A stretch of 64,000 nt of DNA, taken from the NCBI GenBank assembly GCA_023647555.1, contig JALRLY010000275.1:62001-126000 (forward strand), written 5' to 3'. The position numbers were made by a program, and so were the translations under genes. The number at the start of each line of letters is the position of its first letter. Within the stretch, counting starts at the first letter, position 1. Below, piece by piece: positions 1 to 9,123 of this stretch. The DNA is from Pancytospora philotis (taxonomy: Eukaryota; Microsporidia). The notes under the pieces were generated by a model, which was given only the letters and a program-made list of their open reading frames with translations, did not search any database and was not told where the DNA came from.

Positions 1-306
1 AAGATTGAAGAGAAGTTATTGGTCCGAGGATGAGTGGGTATGAGATGGTCGAGAGCTGCAAGGTGAGCTGCTTAGGCCTGAGTGGCCTTGAATGTGTATG
101 AGTTTGCCCCATAGCGGGGGAGTTAGATGCGTGTTCCTGGTTTAGTAAATGCCCATGTTGAGTCAAAGGTCTTTTTTGTTATTTTATTTATTCTTTTGGA
201 GAGCATGTGCAATCAAATGCCTATCTAGCATACAGAGCCCTCGCTCTGTGCTGGAGTATGAGATATGCTGTAAAATAGCAACGTAACTAACCAAACTGTA
301 ACAAAT
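1..306. other. Left-edge non-coding stretch
   Basis: No convincing gene. The stretch is AT-rich towards its right end, where it should contain the 3' end of the minus-strand transcript that stops at 307. The end of a gene lying further left cannot be excluded, but no open frame enters from the edge with protein-like composition. Confidence 0.5.
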
Positions 307-1875
307 TTACTCGGAAGCGCTTGTAGATAGATTATTATTTGGATCCGCTGCTAGAGCAAGTCGTTGCAGCAGCTTCCGCTTGAGGATCGGGATAGCCGTG
401 GCTGCAGCCGGGTCGCTGCACTGTACGACACGTGTGAGGCACTTAGCGAGCAGGAGATCATTGGCGCAGCTGGACTCAACGACCGCGCTCACGATTTCGC
501 CCAAATACCAGTCTGCGTGCTCGGATTCTATGAGAAAGGCTAATGCTTCGGAGTCTGCTTCCTGCACCGTATGCATCAGTGCCACAAAGCGGTTGGAGGC
601 ATCGCTCGCAAACTTGTCCTCCACGAATGCGGCATAGCGCGCGAAGTGCTTCACAAAGAATACTGCGAGCGCTCTGTCATATAAGATTCCCTGCACCGAG
701 TGGGCGACTATGAAGGCGCAGAGATCGTGTAGCCGGCCTTCGTTGCGCAGTTTATGCGCGTACTTGCTGAGAATGTGGTCGTGTGCGATCCCGTTCCGCT
801 CGGCAAAGTTGATGAACAGCTCGACATTGAGGCTGTTGAGCGGCGCCGAGCTGACAAGAATGTTGAAGTGGTACGCACAGCTGCGCGAGAATGCGAGGAA
901 GTCGAGCCCCACGTGGTGGTCCATTTCTGCGACCTCTTCATATAGGAGCTCGAAGAGCGTCTCGTACTCCCTCAGTTCAGCCGCGTGCCCCAGCGCGAGC
1001 ATCGTCACGAGGCGCAGCCAGCCCCGCGCCTTCGCCAGCAGCTCGTCAAAGCGGCCCTGCAGGGCGTTCAGATACAGGTTCGTAGAGCGCAAAGGCTTCC
1101 TGTACGCCAGGTCGTAGCAGCACTCCTCAATCTGGTTCGGAAAGTTTTTGCACCGGCCGCTGAGCACTGTGTAGAGCGCGCTTTCTATCTCGTGCTTGGC
1201 ACGCCACGCCTCCAGCCGGCTGTCGACGCCTGCGCCTGTTTGCTGTGCAGAGAACAGCGTGCCACGCGCAACGCCGTAGTAGCCAGCGTCCGCGAGAATG
1301 GCGAGCAGCTCTTCGATTGCAGGCAGCAGGGTCGGCCGGATGCGCGCGAGCTCGCCGAAGTTCCCGCGCCTTGCATGCCCAGTGAAGTCATCTTCTCTCA
1401 GCTTGAAGTTGACGTTCAGGAACTCGCTCATCTTTTCGTGCAGGCTCAGCTCATCGAAGTAGTGGAGCTCGAGCAGATGCACGTATACGTGGTAGTTGAC
1501 AGCGGTTGCCTTGTAGACAGGCTTGTCCTTGATGAGCAGGCGCAGAAGCGCATGCCTCAGCTCTTCGATGAAGACCCTCCTTCGCGCCGCATAAGGCACG
1601 AACGCCTCATCACTCCTTCGGCTGAATGCGTTTCCCAGTGCTGTAGTTTCGAACATCCCACCTCTAATCGAGCCTAGATCGGTGTTTGCTGCGCTGCCAG
1701 GCTCTCTCTGTGCATTGCAGACACGTACAAAGTTTTGGAGCGCAGCGGCCGCCGGCTCCGCGCAGGACGCCCCGAGATACTCCTTGACGATGCGGATGGT
1801 CTCTACGTAGAACTCGATGTCGTCGATCTTGGCCGGTGCTTTCGTTAGTCGCAGTTTGACGTCCACGAGGTCCAT
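307..1875 (-). CDS. Helical protein of unknown function (522 aa)
   Basis: Unrecognised protein, predicted almost entirely alpha-helical and Leu/Ala-rich, without signal peptide or obvious membrane segment, so probably cytosolic or nuclear. Many amphipathic helices suggest a solenoid or scaffold. The ATG at 1875 is chosen because AAATTTGCCC lies 22 to 13 nt upstream of it (+ strand 1888-1897); an in-frame TTG at 1893 falls inside that signal. GC-rich codons match housekeeping neighbours. It is divergent from the secreted-protein gene at 2525. A nucleoporin or trafficking scaffold is possible, but no family motif is visible. Confidence 0.75.
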   Translation of the reverse strand: MDLVDVKLRLTKAPAKIDDIEFYVETIRIVKEYLGASCAEPAAAALQNFVRVCNAQREPGSAANTDLGSIRGGMFETTALGNAFSRRSDEAFVPYAARRRVFIEELRHALLRLLIKDKPVYKATAVNYHVYVHLLELHYFDELSLHEKMSEFLNVNFKLREDDFTGHARRGNFGELARIRPTLLPAIEELLAILADAGYYGVARGTLFSAQQTGAGVDSRLEAWRAKHEIESALYTVLSGRCKNFPNQIEECCYDLAYRKPLRSTNLYLNALQGRFDELLAKARGWLRLVTMLALGHAAELREYETLFELLYEEVAEMDHHVGLDFLAFSRSCAYHFNILVSSAPLNSLNVELFINFAERNGIAHDHILSKYAHKLRNEGRLHDLCAFIVAHSVQGILYDRALAVFFVKHFARYAAFVEDKFASDASNRFVALMHTVQEADSEALAFLIESEHADWYLGEIVSAVVESSCANDLLLAKCLTRVVQCSDPAAATAIPILKRKLLQRLALAADPNNNLSTSASE

Positions 1876-2524
1876 GAGGCGCCCTGTGGGCAAATTTGAT
1901 AGGCCTGTGCTGTCAAACCTCTCAATGATATTGCGCCGAAGAGCGATTCAGTGGGAGCTGTGGCATACGTCTGAGTCTAGAGATAATTCATGGTCTGAGA
2001 GTTCTGTAAGAAGGGCTGCCTGGATGCAGCATGCACAGTTCTTCAACAAGTATGCGCAGAACAGAAAGCATATCACGTACGTAGCGCTGCGCATGATTCA
2101 CACTATAGATCAGCATCGAAACTACCCCCATTCTACATGATGCAGTGATGCGCAAAGGTATACTACCACCGAGAGCAATGCACATGCAGTTTACGCCTTC
2201 CAAGCAGATAACACTTCGTTGTCGGGTATAGAGCCACTGAGCCCGAAGGCCTGCATCCAATTTGAAATGCAGCAAAATATCATGGAAATCGTGCCATTTG
2301 ATGCTTATCATAGGATTTACGAGCAAGGCGCCAGTGCGCGGTCGTAAAGCTAGAGCCCAATATTACGAGAGATATGCTGATAAGTATATAGTGTGCGAAA
2401 GAGTACTTTAATAACGTCTACGATTATATCTATTACAGCGCAAGCGTGCTGTTTAGACCCAGGCAAATACTGTGAATCCAAATGCGCTGGCAAGTAATAA
2501 ATTTTTTACAAATTTATCCTGTCA
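1876..2524. other. Divergent intergenic region
   Basis: About 650 bases between two divergent genes. It holds the AAATTT/CCC signal of the minus-strand gene at 1888-1897 and AAATTT elements of the plus-strand gene within 2500-2520. Short open frames here have no protein-like composition. I see no RNA gene. Confidence 0.5.
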
Positions 2525-3796
2525 ATGTGGCCCGCTGCAGTGCACCAGGTTATACTGCTGCTGATCAACGCGACAGCTTCCGCTGCCACTGCAAATAAAC
2601 CCTTCTTACTGCCGTATACGGAAATAGCATACGATGAAGTCTCGCCGTTCCAGAATATGCTCCACGTACAACGGGACACACACGAATTGCTCAGGTCTAT
2701 GTACCAAAAGGTCACCAGGCTTCGTGCTGCCGAAGTAGGCCAGCGCATAGGAAAATACACTCCAGAATGGTCCAGTTTGTGCACCAACATGGTGTATTGG
2801 GTAATTACGTTCATTTTACAGCAGGAGAAGCCGGCTGAATTCATTAGTTTGTTCATCAACCGGGAGCGGCTTTCTGAATACAGCATGCTTGCACGAATCT
2901 GCGAAAGGTTCGTTCTTTTCGATTTTAACGCCATCTACAGCCGCCTCACGCCGCCTATGGACCCAGCCGCGCACGCGTCGGTTTCCCAAAATGCTCCCTC
3001 CCAGCTGGCCAAGATAAAGGAGGTGCTGCTCGAACGATTAGAAGAGTGGTGCGTGCAGAGCCCGGAGGCCTTCATAGCCGACCATCGTTCGGGCCGTGTC
3101 TCCAAGGACATCATGGCGTACGTCTCGCTCAGATCCGAGCTCGGCGCGCGCTCTGTGCAGGACGAACTCTCTGCGGTTCTTGCGGCCATAAACGCGAGGG
3201 TCGATGTGGCTCGCTGCGACGGCGAAGAAGAAAAGGTGCTGGCCACTTTTCTTTGCCACCTTTTAGGCTTCAGGTGCGAGAAGCGGATGAGCACTGCTAT
3301 GCTTTATGCAAATACTCTTGACTATGTTACAGCAGCTTACAACACGGGGCTCATCAGGCTCATGCTGCACGATCAGTTTAAAATAAGCACTGTGTATGAA
3401 GTCATAAAGTACACGTGCGGCGACATAATCAGCCGCGGCGACCCGCATTTTGTGCATGGGCTTCTCGCAGCCCTGAAGGAACATGGCAAAATCAGCGCGG
3501 AAGAAGAGATCGGATTATTGACCCGTTATCTGTGCAAAAGCGACCAGTCCACGCGAATGAAGCTGCTTGACCATGGCGGAGCTTTTCTGGAACTCTTGCC
3601 CATCGAGGCCCTGGGGCACTTCTACAGCTACGTCAATACCTATGAGTGCGCCAGTAAGCCCAAAAGTAACATAGATATTGATTTGTGCAGAAAAATATCG
3701 CTGCTCCTTGAAGCGCTCCCCAACCAAAGCGGTAATAAACGCCTAAATGGGGCAGATAGTAGCGACCCACCGATAGACATGGATGTATCGGCTTGA
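2525..3796 (+). CDS. Secreted helical protein, possible distant member of the 14.7-24.9 kb family
   Basis: A 423-residue protein with an apparent signal peptide: hydrophobic core at about residues 8-18, Ala/Ser-rich cleavage region near 18-22. The rest is helical with a polar, Asp-rich tail. Two blocks resemble the four-gene family. Residues 164-197 share the I-x(3)-L, Trp, Ile, Arg and Asp-Ile/Leu-Met spacing with residues 158-193 of the protein at 16469. Residues 309-336 share FV, Lys, Ile-Ser, Glu and Arg-Tyr positions with its 290-314. Block spacing is similar (112 and 97 residues). I infer distant homology; a secreted or host-exposed role is plausible. AAATTT lies just upstream of the ATG. 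Confidence 0.75.
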   Translation: MWPAAVHQVILLLINATASAATANKPFLLPYTEIAYDEVSPFQNMLHVQRDTHELLRSMYQKVTRLRAAEVGQRIGKYTPEWSSLCTNMVYWVITFILQQEKPAEFISLFINRERLSEYSMLARICERFVLFDFNAIYSRLTPPMDPAAHASVSQNAPSQLAKIKEVLLERLEEWCVQSPEAFIADHRSGRVSKDIMAYVSLRSELGARSVQDELSAVLAAINARVDVARCDGEEEKVLATFLCHLLGFRCEKRMSTAMLYANTLDYVTAAYNTGLIRLMLHDQFKISTVYEVIKYTCGDIISRGDPHFVHGLLAALKEHGKISAEEEIGLLTRYLCKSDQSTRMKLLDHGGAFLELLPIEALGHFYSYVNTYECASKPKSNIDIDLCRKISLLLEALPNQSGNKRLNGADSSDPPIDMDVSA

Positions 3797-3958
3797 TGTC
3801 AAGGATCGAGTGCTGCTGCCCTATGCTGGCGTGGTGTCATTAAACTTGAAATAGAGAGTATTTTTATCGTTTTTATTCTAGGCGTTTTAAGCTAGAAGAC
3901 GCCTGGGCGATCATAAGCATCCTGGCCCGCACACTGCGCACTGCAATATTAAATTTAT

Positions 3959-4570
3959 TCACTGAACAAATACCTTGTCGCCGGGGACGAAGTACCGCTT
4001 GACCGCGTTTTCGGTGATCGCGGCGATTCTGATGCAGCCGCCGGACGAGGTGTCCCGCTTGATCGCGAGCCCGACGGCCTGCCGGGCGAACGCAAGGCCC
4101 TCCTCGAGGCTCATGTCGTTCCGGAAGTTCGTGTCGCAGAAGCTGTAGATGAAAATGGAGCCGCTGCCGCCGAGCGCAATGTCCTTCTCGATCAGCGTTC
4201 CGCACACCTTCACGTTGCACACCCTGGGCTCCGTGTCGTAGCCAGCCACGATGATCCCGGCCACCAGGCCCTCGTTCTTGTATATGATCTCCTGGATGAG
4301 CCGCGCCGTCCTGTGCACGGCCGGCTTGGTGCCCTCCTTGCAGCTCATGAGCTTTATGTGCTTCTGCACGGTCCGCACGATGATCTGCGTGTCCGCCGCG
4401 GACCCGCTCCGGCAGCAGTAGATGTTGGGCGTCACCTGCGTGAGCTTGTCGGTGATGTGCGACTCCACGTACTGCCCGCTCGACGTGCGGCTGTCTGCTG
4501 CGATGATCACCCCGTCCTTGAACTTGAACGCGATGATCGTCGTGCCTGTCTTGACCTCTTCCTGCTCCAT
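3959..4570 (-). CDS. PRE3: 20S proteasome subunit beta type 1 (caspase-like active subunit)
   Basis: Beta1 subunit of the 20S core particle, an N-terminal nucleophile hydrolase with caspase-like specificity. The 203-residue product has a very short propeptide ending in Thr-Gly before the catalytic Thr (TGTT near residues 8-11). It keeps ADSR, the DKL lysine and the beta1 signature CCRSGSAADTQ, plus GSGS and SSGG near the C-terminus. The start at 4570 is the only ATG in frame; a longer reading needs a TTG. AAATTT lies about 20 nt upstream. It is divergent from the PAP2 gene. Rpt5 of the same proteasome is encoded at 17967-19169. Confidence 0.95.
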   Translation of the reverse strand: MEQEEVKTGTTIIAFKFKDGVIIAADSRTSSGQYVESHITDKLTQVTPNIYCCRSGSAADTQIIVRTVQKHIKLMSCKEGTKPAVHRTARLIQEIIYKNEGLVAGIIVAGYDTEPRVCNVKVCGTLIEKDIALGGSGSIFIYSFCDTNFRNDMSLEEGLAFARQAVGLAIKRDTSSGGCIRIAAITENAVKRYFVPGDKVFVQ

Positions 4571-4890
4571 GCATGGGTGGTGCTCAAACAAATTTAAGCA
4601 GAGCCCAGGCGCAGTCTGCCCGCCGGGGGATCGACCGAGAATGGGCCGCTTCTAGGCTGAGCGTAGCTCTACACGACGTTAAGCTTGCTCGCGACACTCC
4701 TAAAGATGGGCGCCGTTCTGAAGCGGCAGCCTGGTATTTGTGCGCAAACAGTTCAATAAGCAAAGCATTGATCAATATGCTTGCGTTTTCTGTAGCTACA
4801 CCTATGGATGTACGTCAGAGCTTCTGTTTACACGTGCCCAGCGGCAAAACACCGTTTCGGACTTTATTTGGCACGAAAATTTATTCCGTT
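4571..4890. other. Divergent promoter region, PRE3 / PAP2
   Basis: About 320 bases between two divergent genes. AAATTT-like elements lie next to each start (near 4588-4596 for the proteasome gene, 4877-4884 for the phosphatase). An in-frame open extension of the phosphatase reaches 4573 but has no protein-like character and lies before the start signal. Confidence 0.6.
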
Positions 4891-5559
4891 ATGTTCGGGC
4901 GGCTGGGCGGAGCATTGGCCGTGTGCGGCTGCCTCTGCGTTGCCGCTGTCACGCAGACCCCGCGCATCGTGGATGTGCCCCTGGGCGACCCGCGCTTCAG
5001 CAGGCCGCATAAGCCGAGCACCATCTGCTACGGGCTGCTGCTGGTCGTGCTGCTGTGCATCTACACATTCGTCGGGACGCTGTTCTACAGACACAGAAAG
5101 GTCGAGCGGCCCGCGTACCAGATGTTCCTGCTCGGCGCCGTCGTGGCGAACACCCTCGGCGTCGTGCTGACCGAAAACATCAAAAACATCGTTGGCGGCC
5201 CGCGGCCCGACTTCCACGAGCGCTTCAGAAGGGACGAGCTCGGGAACTACCTGCACAGCGCGCGGACCATGGCGGACGCGCGGAAGAGCTTCCCGTCGGG
5301 CCACACCTCCGCCGCCTTCTGCGCCCTCTCGTACCTCCTCTACCTCTACTACACCGTGTATGCGCGCCCGGCGTCCTGCGCGATTCTGGCGGCTGTCTCC
5401 GCCGCGCTCTGCACCAGCGTCGGGATCACGCGCGTGCTCGACAACAAGCACTTCACGCACGATGTCGTCTGCGGCGCGCTGCTCGGACTGGCATCCACGC
5501 TCGTAGTCGTGTGCATCATGAGGTCCAACATCAAAAACTGGCTGAAGCGCAGGTTCTAG
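4891..5559 (+). CDS. PAP2-superfamily lipid phosphate phosphatase
   Basis: Integral membrane phosphatase expected to dephosphorylate phosphatidic acid or related lipid phosphates in the ER/Golgi. The 222-residue product has about five to six hydrophobic segments. All three catalytic motifs are present: Lys98-x6-Arg105-Pro106, PSGH at 135-138, and Arg181-x5-His187-x3-Asp191. The ATG at 4891 follows an AAAATTTATTCC element by a few bases; the longer upstream frame is rejected. Substrate cannot be read from the sequence; a diacylglycerol-pyrophosphate or dolichyl-diphosphate phosphatase is also possible. Confidence 0.92.
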   Translation: MFGRLGGALAVCGCLCVAAVTQTPRIVDVPLGDPRFSRPHKPSTICYGLLLVVLLCIYTFVGTLFYRHRKVERPAYQMFLLGAVVANTLGVVLTENIKNIVGGPRPDFHERFRRDELGNYLHSARTMADARKSFPSGHTSAAFCALSYLLYLYYTVYARPASCAILAAVSAALCTSVGITRVLDNKHFTHDVVCGALLGLASTLVVVCIMRSNIKNWLKRRF

Positions 5560-5670
5560 CGAATGCGCCGCGGCACGCACAAATAAACATCGCATAATGC
5601 AACCATACATAAGTAAGACTGTAACGCTGAGCTGTTATATCGCGTAACCTTGGCTTATTTATTCACAGAG

Positions 5671-6303
5671 TCAGTCCCAGACGACCTTCTTGCCCGGTGA
5701 GCTGGTGTTCACGTCGACGGTGTACTTGCGCGCGGGCCCCCAGTTCTCCGAGTTTTCGATATTCGCCGCCGTCTGGCTGACGAAGCCGTACAGCACGGGC
5801 TCGCCGTAGCTCAGTGCTGCGCAGCGGGCCAGCACGCTTTTGAGCTCGAACGGGCCCGCCAGCTTGAGCTGGGCAAGTATTTCTTGGCCGTCAGGCACGC
5901 CGAGGCTCTGGGTGATGAAGCTGCGGTGCTCGGGGCGCGCCTCGAGCTCGGCAGCGGCGTAGTGAACATAGCACGCCGCGACGCACAAGAGCACCTCGCG
6001 CAGGAGCTCGGAGATGGGCACGCCATACTTCTCTACCACCTGCATCGCGTAGCTGAGTACTCCCGGCATGGCGCTGCCAAGATGATCGCCGCCCTTCGAC
6101 CCGAGCTGCAGCAGTCTGATCGTGATTGACTTCGCGTAGACCTCGGCATCGAGCGCGATGTCCATGTCGACAATTTTTGCGTGCAGCACGTTGGCAATTT
6201 TGCAGTAGGCCGCGAGCTCATCCTTGGCGCCGGCCCCGCTGTAGACCTGGATGATCTTCGAGAGGACGAAGTCAAAGTAGAAAACATCCACCAGTACGTC
6301 CAT
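5671..6303 (-). CDS. Hypothetical helical protein (210 aa)
   Basis: Unrecognised protein. It is mostly helical and Ala/Leu/Val-rich, has no signal peptide, and ends in a short basic-hydrophobic tail. The start is well supported: AAATTTGAGCC stands 9 nt before the ATG on the minus strand (+ strand 6304-6318). GC-rich codons suggest a conserved cellular gene rather than a lineage-specific one. Convergent with the PAP2 gene (stops about 110 nt apart). Confidence 0.7.
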   Translation of the reverse strand: MDVLVDVFYFDFVLSKIIQVYSGAGAKDELAAYCKIANVLHAKIVDMDIALDAEVYAKSITIRLLQLGSKGGDHLGSAMPGVLSYAMQVVEKYGVPISELLREVLLCVAACYVHYAAAELEARPEHRSFITQSLGVPDGQEILAQLKLAGPFELKSVLARCAALSYGEPVLYGFVSQTAANIENSENWGPARKYTVDVNTSSPGKKVVWD

Positions 6304-6674
6304 GTGAGGCTCAAATTTTTATACCGCAGATAAATGCCTGGCTTGTAGGCCGCCGTGCTCTGCGGCCACAGGCTTAGTGCAGTGCGGCGCAGCCCTTTGC
6401 TAGCCCGTGCGCTGGGCATAGCACGTTGGCGTCCTTGCAGATTCAACAACATGATGCCCAAATAGCATCGATTACTGCTCCATCTTGTATATCTGTTCGC
6501 GCGTTCTTAGATCTCTTTGTGCCTCTGCAATAACTAATCAACATCGCTGACAAGGCCCACTGACGAGCCAGAACATTACACTGCACCATGCTAACTTGAG
6601 CATAGCATATCCATGAAGAAGGGGATGGTGTTGTAGTCCCTTTGCAGCCGCTAGCGGTTTAATACGAAAATTTT
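6304..6674. other. Divergent intergenic region
   Basis: About 370 bases between two divergent genes, with AAATTT elements at both ends (about 6313-6318 on the minus strand and 6667-6673 on the plus strand). No gene or RNA recognised between them. Confidence 0.5.
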
Positions 6675-7271
6675 ATGGCGTCCATGACCGTCCAAGCAGT
6701 TGCGCCGCAGCAGCCCGAGCACAGCCCAAAGAACGGTAAAGGAATTAAGCGCGCGCTGTTTTTGCTCGCGCTTATACTACTTATACTGCTGGCGCTGATC
6801 GTCGTCAAGTTTGTCAAACTGCCAGATTTTCCATCGCTGAAGAGCACCGAGAAGCCGAAGAACGGCAACAAAGATAGGGCAAAAGAGCACAAAAGTGCCG
6901 ATAAAGCAAGAAAGGAGCGTTCCGTAAACCAAGCCAAGGCGGGGACTACCGAGCGCAATGCGCAGACGTCTAAAAATCAACAGAAGAACAAAGAGGGGCA
7001 GCAGACAGGATTTACAGCCGAGACAGCGCACGAAAGCGAGGCTGTATGTGAGCGTGAGACAAATACTACGCAAGAAAATAACGCAGACACGGCACCACAT
7101 GAAAATAATGTAGTCAGCGCGCCGCATGAAGAAAATGACGGCGCTACAGCGCGTGATTCTGTGCTGCAGCGGAGCTACAAAAATGCTGGGCGGTCCGACC
7201 CGGCCGAGCCCGGTGATTGCTCGGATGAGAGCGAGGACGACTATCCACGCGTGCTGGTGGCTTCAAAATGA
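6675..7271 (+). CDS. Single-pass membrane protein with long charged tail (198 aa)
   Basis: Unrecognised protein. A short polar N-terminus of about 25 residues precedes one strongly hydrophobic Leu/Ile-rich segment (about residues 26-47), then a long low-complexity hydrophilic domain rich in Lys, Glu, Asn and Gln, ending acidic. The topology suggests a signal-anchored type II membrane protein. The ATG follows AAAATTTT directly. Lower GC than neighbouring housekeeping genes suggests fast evolution. Confidence 0.75.
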   Translation: MASMTVQAVAPQQPEHSPKNGKGIKRALFLLALILLILLALIVVKFVKLPDFPSLKSTEKPKNGNKDRAKEHKSADKARKERSVNQAKAGTTERNAQTSKNQQKNKEGQQTGFTAETAHESEAVCERETNTTQENNADTAPHENNVVSAPHEENDGATARDSVLQRSYKNAGRSDPAEPGDCSDESEDDYPRVLVASK

Positions 7272-7512
7272 CACACTCCAGATCAGATACAACCCGCGCC
7301 TTTTTGTCTTATATTACGCGACACAGCAGCACCGACCGGTTCTGAATCTTCTGCATCAATAAATATTTAGATGGCAGCTTATTGAGTCTACAGTGCTGCG
7401 TTGCAAACGAATGTGCGCAGCTCCCGTGCCGCGGCTGATGGCCCCAAAACGTGCAATCGCGACGCCCGCATCATCATTCACATAATGCAAATCCCCACAA
7501 AGCCGAATGTAT

Positions 7513-7908
7513 TTAATTTTTCAGTGCATTGAAAATGAACCTCTTCTCGCGGCTCTCATAGACGAAGTCCCTGATGCCGACGACGCCGACGTTCTTGGCG
7601 CGCTTCAGCGGCGAGATCTCGGCCAGCTGCTTCCTGTCGTCGACGTAGATGACGGGCACGTTGAACTCCTTGCACTTCTCGACGATGATCGTCTGGTACT
7701 CCTGCAGCAGATCCTTGGCCATGATCACGAGCTCCAGAGCGTCCGCGGACTCGGCGGAGTTGCTGCGCAGCAGCGCCTTTACGACCTCGGCGGAGCCCAG
7801 CGCAAGCTTGTGGTGGTTCCTGCACGTCATGAAAATTTTGTTCAGCGCGCTGACGACCGTCATGTCCTCCGCCTGGAAACCCTCGCTCATTACAACAGTG
7901 TCGGCCAT
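7513..7908 (-). CDS. RPS12: 40S ribosomal protein eS12
   Basis: Component of the small ribosomal subunit, L7Ae/L30e fold. The 131-residue product matches eS12: an N-terminal helix around residues 15-30, a central hydrophobic strand (LVIMAKDL) and the characteristic VDDRKQLAEI followed by the VGVVGIRDF strand. The ATG at 7908 has two AAATTTTT elements and a CCC run upstream (7909-7945). A longer frame to 8034 needs a non-ATG start and is rejected. Other L7Ae relatives (Snu13, Nhp2) fit the VDD-K region less well. Confidence 0.85.
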   Translation of the reverse strand: MADTVVMSEGFQAEDMTVVSALNKIFMTCRNHHKLALGSAEVVKALLRSNSAESADALELVIMAKDLLQEYQTIIVEKCKEFNVPVIYVDDRKQLAEISPLKRAKNVGVVGIRDFVYESREKRFIFNALKN

Positions 7909-8162
7909 TAGGGTCCCAAAGTCCGCAAAATTTTTACCAAAATTTTTGCTACTGGTATGAGCTGCGTGCGTATTCCGCAGATGGCGCGGCTGTGCGCCCA
8001 TCGGTAAGCGCGTGGGGTGCTGTGCTCTTTGCACTCTACTCTGTTAGTGGATGCCGAAAGCAGATTTCTGATTTTTAAAAAAATGTGCCATGGAGGACTT
8101 GCAAAGCAATCCTTGTCGGTGTCACATTTTTTCTACGCCACCAAGCGCAAAAATAGTTAAAT

Positions 8163-8233
8163 TGCGAACTACGAGAATCGAACTCATATCTTCACGGCCA
8201 CAACGTGATGCTCTACCACTAAGCTAAGCCCGC
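8163..8233 (-). tRNA. tRNA-His (GTG anticodon)
   Basis: On the minus strand this 71-base sequence folds as a cloverleaf: a 7-bp acceptor stem with two G-T pairs, a D stem with GTGGTA-type loop, a 5-bp anticodon stem with loop TTGTGGC (anticodon GTG), a 4-base variable loop, a T arm with TTCGATT loop, and discriminator A. The base before position 1 is G, although eukaryotes normally add G-1 after transcription. No intron. A T-rich run follows the 3' end as expected for Pol III termination. Confidence 0.92.
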
Positions 8234-8293
8234 CAATTTTTTGGATAAATTGGCACTTGAGCCGGGCAGTTCTTCCGCGCCGCTATTCAACGC

Positions 8294-8321
8294 ATGCGAT
8301 ATATGCACGCGATATATGCAC
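8294..8321. repeat. Short direct repeat upstream of tRNA-His
   Basis: The sequence GCGATATATGCAC occurs twice in tandem between the tRNA-His 5' end and the thioredoxin gene. No function is apparent. Confidence 0.7.
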
Positions 8322-8342
8322 GCACAGCGCACCGCGGAGAGA

Positions 8343-8711
8343 CTAGCCGAAGTATTTATTTAAGTTGGCCTCTATCTCGGGCTTCTTGAAGCCGATGACC
8401 TTGTCCTTCGCGTCGCTGGTCGTGTCGATGAACACCATCGTCGGCACCACCTGCACGCTGTACATCCCGAACATCGTCTCGGCGACGGACTCGTTGGCGT
8501 CCGACACGATCGTGTAGATCGGCACCAGCGTCTTGGGCTTGTACTCCGTGCGCAGCCACTGCTCCAGCGCGTGGCACGGCCGGCAGGTGGTCGACGAGAA
8601 CTTGATGATGTATTTCTTGTAGCTGGATTTGGTGATTTCGCCCACGGATTCGGGGGTGATGAACCTGACCTCGGGGGCAGCCTGCGGCTTGGACTGGGCT
8701 TGGACGACCAT
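8343..8711 (-). CDS. Thioredoxin-like protein
   Basis: A 122-residue thioredoxin-fold protein with active-site CRPC (Cys43, Cys46) preceded by a hydrophobic strand and followed by a cis-proline loop (VVPTMVF). Expected role: dithiol-disulfide exchange in the cytosol. The N-terminal 20 residues are an extra Gln/Pro/Ala-rich leader, not an evident signal peptide. The active site is CRPC instead of the usual CGPC, which may shift redox potential. The ATG at 8711 lies 15 nt after AAATTTGCGG on the minus strand; the longer frame to 8753 lacks an ATG. Confidence 0.9.
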   Translation of the reverse strand: MVVQAQSKPQAAPEVRFITPESVGEITKSSYKKYIIKFSSTTCRPCHALEQWLRTEYKPKTLVPIYTIVSDANESVAETMFGMYSVQVVPTMVFIDTTSDAKDKVIGFKKPEIEANLNKYFG

Positions 8712-9123
8712 GAGCGGGGGCGCCGCAAATTTTTTATAGCCCGAACAAAACAAACAGGCTGCGTATCAGAATTCACGGCATGTCAAATCTGTGGCAGCAC
8801 ACTGTGTGGTGGTTGGATACACTGCTTGGCGTGGCTGCAGAATGCATTGTATCTCGTGCAATTCTTCGAGTAATTCCCCATGAAACGGCTAACTGTTACT
8901 GAGATGCTCACTAACAGCGCTTATAACCACAGGCGCCTTAATCACACGCTTGGGTGGTAGTACCACCCCAAATGGAAAAGAATAAGCATCGTTGTATTTA
9001 TTGATAGCACAGCAGATTGGCAGCACAGCAGCGGTGGAATATAATCGCTCTACAAAGCCTTTGCGGCAAGCAAATACAAAAATGCATCCTACTCTACAAG
9101 GCATCTCCGCCGACCGGAAAGCA

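Noticed and set aside
4573..4890. N-terminal extension of the PAP2 protein
   Set aside because: Lies before the AAAATTTATT start signal and has no membrane-protein character.
8089..8226. Small plus-strand frame reading through the tRNA-His region
   Set aside because: It is the antisense of the tRNA and has no supporting features.
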